DNA of 6,897 nt from WHTF01 sp964482425 (GCA_964482425.1 CAYZXN010000298.1:1-6897), one strand, 5' to 3'. Numbered from the stretch's first letter, positions 1-6,723 are shown. Program-made: numbers and translations. Notes: generated by a model from the sequence alone, not told the origin.

Positions 1-8
1 AATTCTGA

Positions 9-1067
9 TCATAACGCATAGAATCGCCGCGGGTTGTCGTTGAGAATTTTTTGTTTGGCTCGGCGCGCTAGATCCTTGCGGTCGAAGAACTCTTTTACCA
101 GCGCTTTCATATCCGTACGGGTTGCCTCGTGCGGAAAGTCCGAGGCCCACAGCAGGCAATCGTCGCCGATCAACTCGACGTCGCGTTTAGTGGTCATCTC
201 TTCGCCGCACTGGAAGAACAGGTGTTTTCTTGCCAGCAGATCGCTCGGAAGAATCGGCCGCTCACCGGGCGGCACCCGTTCTAGGCGCTCCTCGATCTTG
301 CTGATCATATAGGGTACCCACCCGCAACCGGCCTCGAGGAACCCCAGCCTGAGGCGCTTCAGCTTGTTCATCAATCCCGAGAACATGATGTTGGTAAACT
401 GGCGCATTTGTGGAATGACATGCGCCAGTGCGGCAACCTCGTTGGGTTGCAGGAAACGATCGTTGTCGCGCAACGAAGTGCACGAGTGCACGGAGAGCGC
501 GCAGCCCAGTTTGTCGGCTTCGTGAAAAATCGGTCGATACTGTGGATGCCCCAGCGGCAACGGCAGACCTTCGGCCGGCAAGATGCCCCCGACCATGCCC
601 TGTTTTTGAACCGCGCGCCGGAGCTCTTTGACGGCCGCAGCGATATCCTGCAGCGGCAACAATGCCATACCGCGGAAACGGCTGTCGCGGGTGAGAAACT
701 GCTCGTGCAAGTAGGTATTGTAGGCGCGGCAAAGCGCTACCGCGTACGATGGGTTGCCGATCTGGCCGATGTGCATGAAACGCGTGGGGTACAGAACGGT
801 CAACGCGATATTTCCTTCATCGAGTTTACTCGCCCACTCGCGCCAATCCGGTATTCGAAAGTCCTGATGGCGAAAATCATTGGCGGGAATGGAGCGATGC
901 CAGCCATGGTGCGGCACGAGCGGAAAATAAAGCATCGCGTCGCGGCGTGACCGGTAGCCAGGAGACATGTATTCGATAATCTGCTCATCGGTTTCGCGCA
1001 CATGGCCGTCAGAATCGATGATGCGACTTGGCTTGTTATCAAGGGTTTTGTGTTGAACGCCTGGCAC
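9..1067 (-). CDS. Amidohydrolase family 2 metal-dependent hydrolase (DxH type)
   Basis: A complete 352-residue protein that starts at GTG and ends at TGA. It has the layout of the amidohydrolase-2 branch (ACMSD/LigW-like TIM barrels), which hydrolyse or decarboxylate small, often aromatic, acids in the cytoplasm. Visible marks are the N-terminal beta-strand motif DSDGH, where D20-x-H22 replaces the classical HxH metal pair as in many 'DSHVxEP'-type members; H194 in LSVHS; the LEAGCGWVPY block at about 244-253; the C-terminal WASDFPHEA with D310, the expected catalytic/metal aspartate, and H313; and the closing NPRRFYAL helix. About 350 residues is usual for the group. There is no signal peptide. 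The GTG start is fixed by an AGGAGG box 7 bases upstream. The gene diverges from the helicase gene across 168 bp and has its own candidate promoter and palindrome. Family assignment is firm; the substrate cannot be read from sequence. Confidence 0.95.
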   Translation of the reverse strand: MPGVQHKTLDNKPSRIIDSDGHVRETDEQIIEYMSPGYRSRRDAMLYFPLVPHHGWHRSIPANDFRHQDFRIPDWREWASKLDEGNIALTVLYPTRFMHIGQIGNPSYAVALCRAYNTYLHEQFLTRDSRFRGMALLPLQDIAAAVKELRRAVQKQGMVGGILPAEGLPLPLGHPQYRPIFHEADKLGCALSVHSCTSLRDNDRFLQPNEVAALAHVIPQMRQFTNIMFSGLMNKLKRLRLGFLEAGCGWVPYMISKIEERLERVPPGERPILPSDLLARKHLFFQCGEEMTTKRDVELIGDDCLLWASDFPHEATRTDMKALVKEFFDRKDLARRAKQKILNDNPRRFYAL

Positions 1068-1074
1068 GGATTTC

Positions 1075-1080
1075 CCTCCT
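1075..1080 (-). promoter_or_regulatory. Strong Shine-Dalgarno of the amidohydrolase-2 gene
   Basis: AGGAGG on the minus strand lies 7 bases before the GTG codon at 1067. This supports GTG as the true start and predicts efficient translation. Confidence 0.85.
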
Positions 1081-1083
1081 AAC

Positions 1084-1098
1084 CATACGGATCGTATG
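1084..1098. promoter_or_regulatory. Candidate operator palindrome CATACG-GAT-CGTATG
   Basis: A perfect inverted repeat with 6-base arms and a 3-base centre. It lies 17 bases upstream of the GTG start of the minus-strand amidohydrolase and just downstream of that gene's candidate -10 box, at or immediately after the predicted transcription start. A perfect short dyad in that place is typical of a repressor site (TetR- or GntR-class sites have this general shape). No regulator gene is present in the window, so the binding protein is unknown. It could also form a weak hairpin in the mRNA leader just before the ribosome binding site. Confidence 0.5.
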
Positions 1099-1106
1099 AT
1101 GCGTCG

Positions 1107-1135
1107 TTCTTAGACGTCGCGCACTGCTTTGTCAA
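1107..1135 (-). promoter_or_regulatory. Candidate sigma70-type promoter of the amidohydrolase-2 gene
   Basis: On the minus strand a perfect TTGACA -35 box (1130-1135) is followed after exactly 17 bases by TAAGAA (1107-1112), a weak -10 box matching 3 of 6 consensus positions. Transcription would start near 1100, giving a leader of about 33 bases that contains the palindrome at 1084-1098 and the AGGAGG box. The weak -10 box leaves the call uncertain. Confidence 0.45.
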
Positions 1136-1235
1136 CGAAGGGCAATGTCGCGGCGCTACGCCAGTTCGTGAGTTGATTAAGAATGCGGCGTCGCCGAATA
1201 GACTTTTTTGAGTTGGTACGTTAATTTGTTCTGTT

Positions 1236-4200
1236 GTGAAAGATTCTTGGACGTTGAAGTTATCGGCGGAGGTAGACCGTCTATCTCGAGACCGTGGGCA
1301 CCAATATTTCTTAAGCGGCGCGGTGGACTGGCTCGAAGGCGATGCCTGGCGCGTGGATGCGACGGTAAGGGGAACACGCCGCTATCGGGTCAACATCGCG
1401 CGCGACCGCGATTCCTTCGACGTTTCATGCAGCTGTCCTTACTACGATCGAGAACTGGTCACCTGCAAGCACATCTGGGCGACCTTTCTTGCCGCCGAAC
1501 AGCAAGGCTATCTGGATGGCGAGGGGGAAACCGCGCCGCGCCGGATCAGAGAAGAAATACCCGGATTGTTTCCCGAAAAGAGACGCCCACCGGCGAGTAA
1601 ACCGCGGCCGCTCACCTGGAAGGAACAGCTTGAGACCCTGCTCACCGATGCCAGAGAGACCGCATCGCGCTCGTCCAACGAAGCGGCGCGGGAAAGAGAG
1701 TTCGTGTACCTCCTGCACGTCGAGGAGAGGGTAGGGAAGGAGCAGCTCAAGGTCGAAGTGGCTCAACGTGAACGAAGGATGACGGGCGCTTGGGGTAAGC
1801 TCAAAACCCGCAGGATTCGCGCACAAGAAATCGCCGGTGTTTCAGATCCGGCCGATAAGAGAATCCTATCGATCCTGCTGGGCGCCAGGGAAGAGACGGT
1901 CTACGGCTACTCGTCCTATCAAGCGGATTGGGCGCCACCCGATTACACTCTCGCACGAGCGTTGTGGGAAGTGGTCGTGCCGCTTATGTGTGCCACCGGG
2001 CGATGCTTTTTGCGCGCCCATTTCAATGAGGGAAAGCGTGCACCGCTGCAGTGGCACGATGGAGATCCGTGGGAGCTCTGGTTGAAGGTCCTGCTCGACG
2101 ACGCCGGTGAAGGATATCTGGTGCGGGGATCCTTATGGCGCGGCCAGACGGAGATGGATCTTGCACAGCCTCAGCTCTTCCTGTCGGGAGGGCTGGTGTT
2201 CTATGAGGGCGGCATTGCCCAACTCCAGGACGTCGGCGCCTTCGGCTGGATTTCTCTGCTCCGTGCGCAGGGACCTATCTCGATACCCAAGGGCGATGTC
2301 GATCAGTTTCTCGGTACGTTGTTGCGCCTTCCGCAGCGACCGCGTCTGGCGTTGCCGGAGAACCTCAAATGGGAAGAAGTGTTCTGTCGCCCCAAGCCCT
2401 CCCTCATCATCAAGCCGGGAAAACCCGAAGATTGGAGCCGCGCGCGTCTGCAGGGACAGTTGTTTTTCGATTATGAGGGCGAAGTCATTGCGAGCGGATC
2501 TAGCGGCCAAGTTATCCAGCAAAACGAGCGTCGCCGTGTGATCAACCGTGATTTCGCGGCGGAGAGCGCCGCCGAGCAACGGCTTAAACAACTAGGGTTT
2601 CGCCGCCCGTCTTGGAAAGGCGCCAACGCGCAACATGAATTACTGCCGGAGCGGCTGGACAAAGTGGTGCGCGCGCTCAGCCATGAAGGATGGCGCGTCG
2701 AGGCGGAGGGCAAGCTCTACCGGCCGCCGGGGGCAATGCGCCTTCAGGTGAATTCCGCCGTCGACTGGTTCGAGATCGCAGGCGGCGCTGACTTCGGTGA
2801 CACTATGGTCGCGCTGCCAAAGCTGCTGCGCGCGCTCAAGCGGGGTGAGCATACCGTACGTCTCGATGACGGCACATTCGGCATCCTTCCGGAAGAATGG
2901 ATTAAAAAATACGCTTTATTGGCCGGCCTCGGCAGCATCGAGGGAAAGGGCGTGCGCTTCACCAAACAGCAGATCGGCCTCATCGACGCGCTGGTCGCCG
3001 CTGAGCCGGAGATGAGAGCCGACGCGGCGTTCGAGCGTTTGCGCCATGAACTCTACTCATTTGGCGCCATCGAAGCAGCAGATCCTACCGCCGATTTCGC
3101 GGGACAGTTGCGCGACTATCAGCGCGAAGGACTTGGTTGGCTGAACTTCCTCCAACGCTTCGGCTTCGGCGGCTGTCTCGCGGACGACATGGGTCTGGGT
3201 AAAACGATCCAGGTTCTTGCGCTCTTGGAATCCCGGCGTCAACTGCATGCCCGAAACGAGCGCGGCGCGCCTCGACCATCGCTCGTGGTAGTGCCACGCT
3301 CGCTGGTGTTTCACTGGAAGCAGGAGGCAGGGCAATTTACGCCCAAGCTGCGCCTTCTCGATCACACCGGAGCCTGGCGCTTGAAACCCGGCGATCATTT
3401 TGCCGACTACGATCTGGTGATTACGACTTACGGCACGCTCCGACGCGATGCGCTTCATTTCAAAAATCAGCATTTCGACTACTGTATTCTTGACGAGGCC
3501 CAGGCGATTAAAAACGCCGGTACGCTGTCGTCCAAAGCGGCGCGCCTGTTGCGCGCCGAGTACCGCCTGGCCATGAGCGGCACGCCGGTGGAGAACCACC
3601 TGGGAGAGCTGTGGAGCCTTTTTGAATTTCTTAACCCGGGCATGCTTGGCAGTGCTACAGTGTTCGGCCGTGCCGGGCGCAATCCCGATGCCGAAACGCG
3701 CGACCTTCTTGCGCGGGCGCTGCGGCCCTTTGTCCTGCGACGCACCAAGAGCCAGGTGGCGCGGGAGTTGCCGGCGAAGACTGAGCAGACGATTTTTTGC
3801 GATCTCGAAGGCCGTGAAAGGAGGCTCTATGATGAGCTGCGCGCTTTTTACCGGACGCGCTTGTTGAAAGACGTCGAGCATGGCGACATGAATCGTTTGA
3901 AGTTCCAGGCTCTCGAAGCGTTGCTGCGTTTGCGCCAGGCGGCTTGCCACCCTGGTCTCATCGATAAAAGCAGAGTCGGCGACCCGAGCGCAAAGATAGA
4001 AACGCTGCTTGCTCAGCTCGATCAGGTGCGCGAGGAAGGACATAAAGTCCTGGTGTTTTCGCAGTTTACCAGTTTGCTGGCCATAGTCCGCAAACGTCTC
4101 GACAAGAACGGCATCGCTTATGTTTATCTTGACGGCCGCACCCGCGATCGGCAAGCCTGCGTGGAGCAGTTTCAAAACGACCCAAAGGTCAAGCTCTTTC

Positions 4201-4493
4201 TCATAAGTCTCAAAGCCGGCGGACTGGGGCTCAACCTGCACGCCGCTGATTACGTGTATCTTCTTGATCCCTGGTGGAACCCGGCGGTGGAAGCTCAAGC
4301 CATAGACAGGGCACACCGCATCGGCCAAACGCGCCAGGTCTTCGCCTATCGTTTAATCGCCCGTGATACGGTGGAGGAGAAGGTGCTCGAGCTGCAAAAA
4401 AGCAAACGCGAGCTGGCCGATGCCATTATTACGGCGGACAACAGTCTGGTGCACAATCTCACCCGCCAGGATCTCGAGTTGCTGCTCTCCTGA
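1236..4493 (+). CDS. SWIM zinc-finger SNF2-family ATPase/helicase
   Basis: A complete 1085-residue protein (GTG start, TGA stop) of the bacterial SWIM-SNF2 group: DNA-translocating superfamily-2 ATPases thought to remodel nucleic-acid-protein complexes. Order of parts: an N-terminal SWIM zinc finger with C65-x-C67 and C77-x-H79 (CSCPYY...CKHIWA); a long middle region, of which about 400-620 resembles the bacterial SNF2-associated domain (FDYEGEVIAS at 411-420, then an RDFAAE...LKQLGF block); then the ATPase. ATPase motifs are LRDYQREGLGWL with Q629, Walker A DDMGLGKT (650-657), Walker B DEAQ (753-756), SGTPVEN (781-787), LRRTK (834-838), FSQFT (941-945), SLKAGGLGLNL (991-1001), DPWWNP (1011-1016) and AHRIGQ with its arginine at 1028. 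All key residues are present, so it should be active. The frame is closed by TGA at 1209; GTG 1236 is the first usable start after it and keeps the whole SWIM domain, though no Shine-Dalgarno precedes it. The gene stands alone. The pathway (repair, transcription recycling or defence) is not shown by its neighbours. Confidence 0.96.
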   Translation: MKDSWTLKLSAEVDRLSRDRGHQYFLSGAVDWLEGDAWRVDATVRGTRRYRVNIARDRDSFDVSCSCPYYDRELVTCKHIWATFLAAEQQGYLDGEGETAPRRIREEIPGLFPEKRRPPASKPRPLTWKEQLETLLTDARETASRSSNEAAREREFVYLLHVEERVGKEQLKVEVAQRERRMTGAWGKLKTRRIRAQEIAGVSDPADKRILSILLGAREETVYGYSSYQADWAPPDYTLARALWEVVVPLMCATGRCFLRAHFNEGKRAPLQWHDGDPWELWLKVLLDDAGEGYLVRGSLWRGQTEMDLAQPQLFLSGGLVFYEGGIAQLQDVGAFGWISLLRAQGPISIPKGDVDQFLGTLLRLPQRPRLALPENLKWEEVFCRPKPSLIIKPGKPEDWSRARLQGQLFFDYEGEVIASGSSGQVIQQNERRRVINRDFAAESAAEQRLKQLGFRRPSWKGANAQHELLPERLDKVVRALSHEGWRVEAEGKLYRPPGAMRLQVNSAVDWFEIAGGADFGDTMVALPKLLRALKRGEHTVRLDDGTFGILPEEWIKKYALLAGLGSIEGKGVRFTKQQIGLIDALVAAEPEMRADAAFERLRHELYSFGAIEAADPTADFAGQLRDYQREGLGWLNFLQRFGFGGCLADDMGLGKTIQVLALLESRRQLHARNERGAPRPSLVVVPRSLVFHWKQEAGQFTPKLRLLDHTGAWRLKPGDHFADYDLVITTYGTLRRDALHFKNQHFDYCILDEAQAIKNAGTLSSKAARLLRAEYRLAMSGTPVENHLGELWSLFEFLNPGMLGSATVFGRAGRNPDAETRDLLARALRPFVLRRTKSQVARELPAKTEQTIFCDLEGRERRLYDELRAFYRTRLLKDVEHGDMNRLKFQALEALLRLRQAACHPGLIDKSRVGDPSAKIETLLAQLDQVREEGHKVLVFSQFTSLLAIVRKRLDKNGIAYVYLDGRTRDRQACVEQFQNDPKVKLFLISLKAGGLGLNLHAADYVYLLDPWWNPAVEAQAIDRAHRIGQTRQVFAYRLIARDTVEEKVLELQKSKRELADAIITADNSLVHNLTRQDLELLLS

Positions 4494-4580
4494 AGCGGCT
4501 AGAATCAGTTCCTTAACGTTGACGGGTTAAAAGTTCAACGTCAGGCGGAACCGGACCACGGCTTACCCTCAATGTACGCA

Positions 4581-4617
4581 GATGACAAAGTCCTGGCTTC
4601 GTCATCATCATGATGAT
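4581..4617. repeat. Nested inverted repeats, possible hairpin or operator
   Basis: GATGAC (4581-4586) pairs with GTCATC (4601-4606). After one A-C mismatch the stem continues with AAG/CTT and a T-G pair around a 4-base loop. Overlapping its 3' arm is a perfect 14-base palindrome, ATCATCATGATGAT (4604-4617), followed by TTTT (4617-4620 counting the last palindrome base). The two structures share bases and cannot both form fully. The site lies 87 bases after the helicase stop and just upstream of the next promoter. It may be a weak terminator for the helicase or a protein-binding site; neither is established. Confidence 0.35.
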
Positions 4618-4638
4618 TTTCGCCCAGCCGATTCCCGG

Positions 4639-4668
4639 TTGACATTTGCAGGCGCCACTCTGTAAGCT
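4639..4668 (+). promoter_or_regulatory. Candidate sigma70-type promoter of the deacylase-like gene
   Basis: A perfect TTGACA (4639-4644) is followed after 18 bases by TAAGCT (4663-4668), a weak -10 box. Transcription would start near 4675, leaving a short leader that contains only the ribosome binding site. The same pattern, a perfect -35 with a TAAG-type -10, is seen upstream of the minus-strand amidohydrolase. Confidence 0.45.
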
Positions 4669-4686
4669 CAGCCAGGTTCGACAAAT

Positions 4687-4694
4687 GGAGGAGG
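4687..4694 (+). promoter_or_regulatory. Strong Shine-Dalgarno of the deacylase-like gene
   Basis: GGAGGAGG ends 7 bases before the ATG at 4702. This settles the start codon and predicts strong translation. Confidence 0.88.
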
Positions 4695-4701
4695 ACTTCT
4701 T

Positions 4702-6417
4702 ATGGCGTATGACTTGCTGATTAAAGGCGGGCGGATTGTCGATGGCAGCGGATTGCCTTCTTACCTGGGTGATGTGGCAGTTAAAGACGGACTTGTCGTT
4801 GAAACGGGCCGCATCAATGACACGGCAAAGCGGGTTATCAATGCCGACGGCCTTGCAGTGTCGCCGGGCTTCATCGATTTTCATACGCATCTCGATGCCC
4901 AGCTACTCTGGGACCCGATTGCGAGTTCCTCCTGTTTTCACGGCGTGACGACGGTGATTCCCGGTAACTGCGGCTTGTCGCTGGCGCCATGTAAAGAACC
5001 CGACCGTGACACCATCCTCAAAAGTTTCGAGCGTGTCGAAGCCATTACGCTGCCGGCTTTGAAGGCCGGGGTGCCGTGGGGGTTTACCACGTTCGGACAG
5101 TATCTCGACGCGCTGCGCGGAAAACTCGGCGTCAACGTCGCGTCGCTGGTGGGCCACTGCGCGCTGCGCCAATTCGTCATGGGTGAGGCTTCCATCGAGC
5201 GCGCCGCGACGCCGGCGGAAATCCATCAGATGAAAGAAGTGCTCAAAGCCAGCGTGCGCGCGGGCGCTGCGGGTTTCTCGACCAATCAAAATCCCGTCCA
5301 TATGTACGCCGACGGCACGCCGATCCAGAGCCGCTTTGCGACCGACGAAGAGATCGTCGAGCTTGCTTGCGCGCTCGGCGAGATCAACCAGGGCGCGGTG
5401 CAAATCTCGCGCGGTTCGCTCGGCGTGTCAGTGCCCATGCGCGAGAGCGTTAAGTTGTTCGAAGAAATTTCCAGCCGCTCCGGCCGACCGGTGATCTGGC
5501 AGAGCATCACACACCGTTGGGACAAGCCCAACGAATGGCGCCAACTGTTGGACATGGCCAAAGAGACCATCGACCGCGGCGTGCAATCTTATCCACTGTG
5601 CAACGCGCGCTTGTTCAATAACCGGTTGACCATGAAGAACGCACAAGTCTTCGACGATCTGCCGACCTGGAAGACGATTCTTTTCCTGCCCCTCGAAGCG
5701 CGCATCGCGGCGCTCAAAGACCCCGAGACTCGCAAGAAGATGCGCTACGAAGCCGTCGAAGAAACCAAATCGTCGCGCTTTTCGCGGCGCTGGGACCTGG
5801 TGTATCTCATCAACGCCGTCAAATCGGAGAACAAACATCTGGAGAAAAAGAGCGTCGCCGAGATCGCCAAGATTCGCAATCAAGACATCATCGACGCTTT
5901 CCTCGACCTGTCGTTGGAAGAAGGGTTGGACACCGAGTTCCAAACTTCCAGCACCAACGGCGATGAAAAAGCAGTGGCGGAAATCATCAAAAGCCCGTAT
6001 GTCCTGGTCGGCCAGTCGGATGCCGGCGCGCATCTGATCTACGACGCGGGCTTCGGCTATGCGACGCGCTTGCTCGGCTACTGGGTGCGCGAGAAGCAAA
6101 TCATGACGGTGGAAGAAGCCGTGCGAAAATTGACCTTCATGGTCGCGTCGATCTTCGGTTTGCCGGATCGCGGCTTATTGCGCCGCGGCATGGCGGCAGA
6201 TCTGTGTGTGTTCGATCCGGCGACGGTCCGTGAGTGCGATGCCGAAATGGTGCAGGATTTGCCGGGAAATGAGAAACGCTTCATACAAAAAGCGGTGGGC
6301 ATCGAAATGACCATCGTCAACGGCCAAGTGCTCGTGGAAAAAGACGAACACACCGGCTCCCTGCCCGGCGCAGTGCTTGGCGGCGGCAACGGCAACGGTT
6401 TGCAAGCGGCGGCGTAG
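4702..6417 (+). CDS. N-acyl-D-amino-acid deacylase-like amidohydrolase
   Basis: A complete 571-residue cytoplasmic amidohydrolase (ATG to TAG), closest in layout to the long D-aminoacylase-like group typified by mycobacterial Rv2913c. Family members hydrolyse N-acyl-D-amino acids or related amides, but the substrate of this long subgroup is mostly unproven. The N-terminal beta-sandwich strand (LIKGGRIVDGSG) leads into FIDFHTHLDAQ with H61-x-H63 and GNCG with C90. The H61-to-C90 distance of 29 equals that of the His67/Cys96 zinc-site pair in Alcaligenes D-aminoacylase. GHCALR (151-156), GFSTNQNP (191-198), SDAGAH with D440 as the likely catalytic aspartate and H444, GYWVRE (459-464) and DRGLLRRGMAADLCVFDP (489-506) follow. 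The two later zinc histidines of classical enzymes (His220, His250) are not evident: the first position reads VQIS (Q234) and the second lies near QSITHRW (H271). The C-terminus ends in a Gly/Asn/Ala-rich tail. Its own promoter-like sequence and strong ribosome binding site suggest independent expression. Confidence 0.93.
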   Translation: MAYDLLIKGGRIVDGSGLPSYLGDVAVKDGLVVETGRINDTAKRVINADGLAVSPGFIDFHTHLDAQLLWDPIASSSCFHGVTTVIPGNCGLSLAPCKEPDRDTILKSFERVEAITLPALKAGVPWGFTTFGQYLDALRGKLGVNVASLVGHCALRQFVMGEASIERAATPAEIHQMKEVLKASVRAGAAGFSTNQNPVHMYADGTPIQSRFATDEEIVELACALGEINQGAVQISRGSLGVSVPMRESVKLFEEISSRSGRPVIWQSITHRWDKPNEWRQLLDMAKETIDRGVQSYPLCNARLFNNRLTMKNAQVFDDLPTWKTILFLPLEARIAALKDPETRKKMRYEAVEETKSSRFSRRWDLVYLINAVKSENKHLEKKSVAEIAKIRNQDIIDAFLDLSLEEGLDTEFQTSSTNGDEKAVAEIIKSPYVLVGQSDAGAHLIYDAGFGYATRLLGYWVREKQIMTVEEAVRKLTFMVASIFGLPDRGLLRRGMAADLCVFDPATVRECDAEMVQDLPGNEKRFIQKAVGIEMTIVNGQVLVEKDEHTGSLPGAVLGGGNGNGLQAAA

Positions 6418-6422
6418 GGATC

Positions 6423-6437
6423 GCGGGATATTCCCGC
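6423..6437 (+). terminator. Small GC hairpin just after the deacylase-like gene
   Basis: GCGGGA-TAT-TCCCGC is a perfect 6-bp stem with a 3-base loop, starting 6 bases after the TAG stop. No T-tract follows (AAGGGC instead), so it is not a classical intrinsic terminator. It may stabilise the mRNA 3' end or assist termination. Confidence 0.35.
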
Positions 6438-6467
6438 AAGGGCGCAAGTCCGGAACGCGGGGTTCAC

Positions 6468-6492
6468 CACGAAGGCGCGAAGATCACGAAGG
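6468..6492. repeat. Degenerate CACGAAGG short tandem repeat
   Basis: Three units follow each other: CACGAAGG, CGCGAAGAT, CACGAAGG. Short strings of CACGAAG-like units in intergenic DNA are common in several environmental phyla and often sit beside palindromic elements, as here. Function is unknown; it is not a CRISPR because the units are too short and have no spacers. Confidence 0.55.
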
Positions 6493-6557
6493 TAGAGAGT
6501 CAAAAATCAACTTTCGGCCTTCAATGTCGTAGTACCCCATCGCGGCGAGAATTCTTG

Positions 6558-6584
6558 GACGGGCGGGTTTGAAACCCGCCCGTC
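6558..6584. repeat. 27-base perfect palindromic intergenic element (REP-like)
   Basis: A 13-base arm beginning GACGGGCGGG (6558-6570) is exactly mirrored at 6572-6584 around a single G. As RNA it gives a 10-bp GC stem with the loop TTTGAAA on the plus strand, followed by GAGTTTTC. The GGGCGGG/CCCGCCC dyad with an A/T centre is typical of dispersed palindromic elements in environmental bacteria. It could also end transcription coming from the deacylase-like gene. Only one copy is in the window, so dispersal cannot be tested here. Confidence 0.7.
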
Positions 6585-6703
6585 GAGTTTTCAAATCTGA
6601 TAATCGGTGAATGGGCAAAGTCGCCAGGCGCGTCAGGCTCCCGCCGATCACGCCGATGGGATCATTGTGCATAGCCCGCAGGTTTCTATCGGTTGAAATG
6701 ACC

Positions 6704-6721
6704 GTCGCCTGTCCAGGTGAC
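6704..6721 (-). terminator. Possible hairpin downstream of the minus-strand remnant
   Basis: GTCGCCTG and CAGGTGAC form an 8-base imperfect dyad (one mismatched base pair, G-T on the plus strand) separated by TC. On the minus strand it begins 2 bases after the TGA at 6724-6726, where a terminator would be expected. No clear T-tract follows, so the call is weak. Confidence 0.25.
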
Positions 6722-6723
6722 GC

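Larger units (their letters stand above)
4494..4701. other. Intergenic region between helicase and deacylase-like gene
   Basis: This 208-base gap has no credible gene. Its first part holds a weak 7-bp inverted repeat (ACGTTGA at 4516-4522 with TCAACGT at 4535-4541, 12-base loop, no T-tract). The middle holds nested dyads (4581-4617), and the last 70 bases hold the candidate promoter and ribosome binding site of the next gene. No classical terminator for the helicase is visible, so some read-through is possible. Confidence 0.6.
6418..6722. other. Non-coding stretch with repeats after the deacylase-like gene
   Basis: About 300 bases with no credible gene. The only longer open frame (minus strand, 6484-6672) runs straight through the palindromic element and the tandem repeat, and its residues there (RRAGFKPAR) are just the translated repeat. 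The stretch holds a small hairpin after the stop codon, a degenerate CACGAAGG tandem repeat, a 27-base palindrome and, at its end, a short imperfect hairpin. Confidence 0.6.

Noticed and set aside
408..950. 180-codon open frame on the plus strand opposite the amidohydrolase-2 gene
   Set aside because: It is antisense to a clear family member with conserved motifs and shows no family features of its own.
1186..1209. CGGCG-T-CGCCG dyad followed by a six-T run, resembling an intrinsic terminator
   Set aside because: The one-base centre leaves a stem of at most a few pairs, the T run is 7 bases away, and there is no upstream plus-strand gene to terminate.
3057..4328. 423-codon open frame on the minus strand
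   Set aside because: It lies wholly opposite the SNF2 ATPase motifs, has no recognisable domain, and is explained by GC-rich antisense of a real gene.
1236..4493. Helicase as part of a phage-defence system such as DISARM (which has an SNF2 protein)
   Set aside because: None of the companion genes (methylase, DUF1998, PLD-domain or MrR-like proteins) are nearby; both neighbours are metabolic hydrolases. The SWIM-SNF2 layout is also widespread outside defence loci.
4516..4541. 7-bp inverted repeat just after the helicase stop as a terminator
   Set aside because: The stem is AT-rich and short, the loop is 12 bases and no T-tract follows.
4513..4890. 125-codon minus-strand open frame across the intergenic region and the deacylase-like start
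   Set aside because: It covers the promoter and ribosome binding site of the deacylase-like gene, contains the translated palindrome (IIMMM), and has no recognisable domain.
9..6417. A single catabolic operon or new three-gene system
   Set aside because: Gene 1 is on the opposite strand, the genes are separated by 168 and 208 bases, and genes 1 and 3 have their own promoter-like sequences. No shared pathway is indicated.
6484..6672. 62-codon minus-strand open frame with an IGVIGGS start like methylthioadenosine phosphorylase
   Set aside because: The similarity is only seven residues, the typical GLY that follows is absent, and the rest is a translated palindromic repeat.
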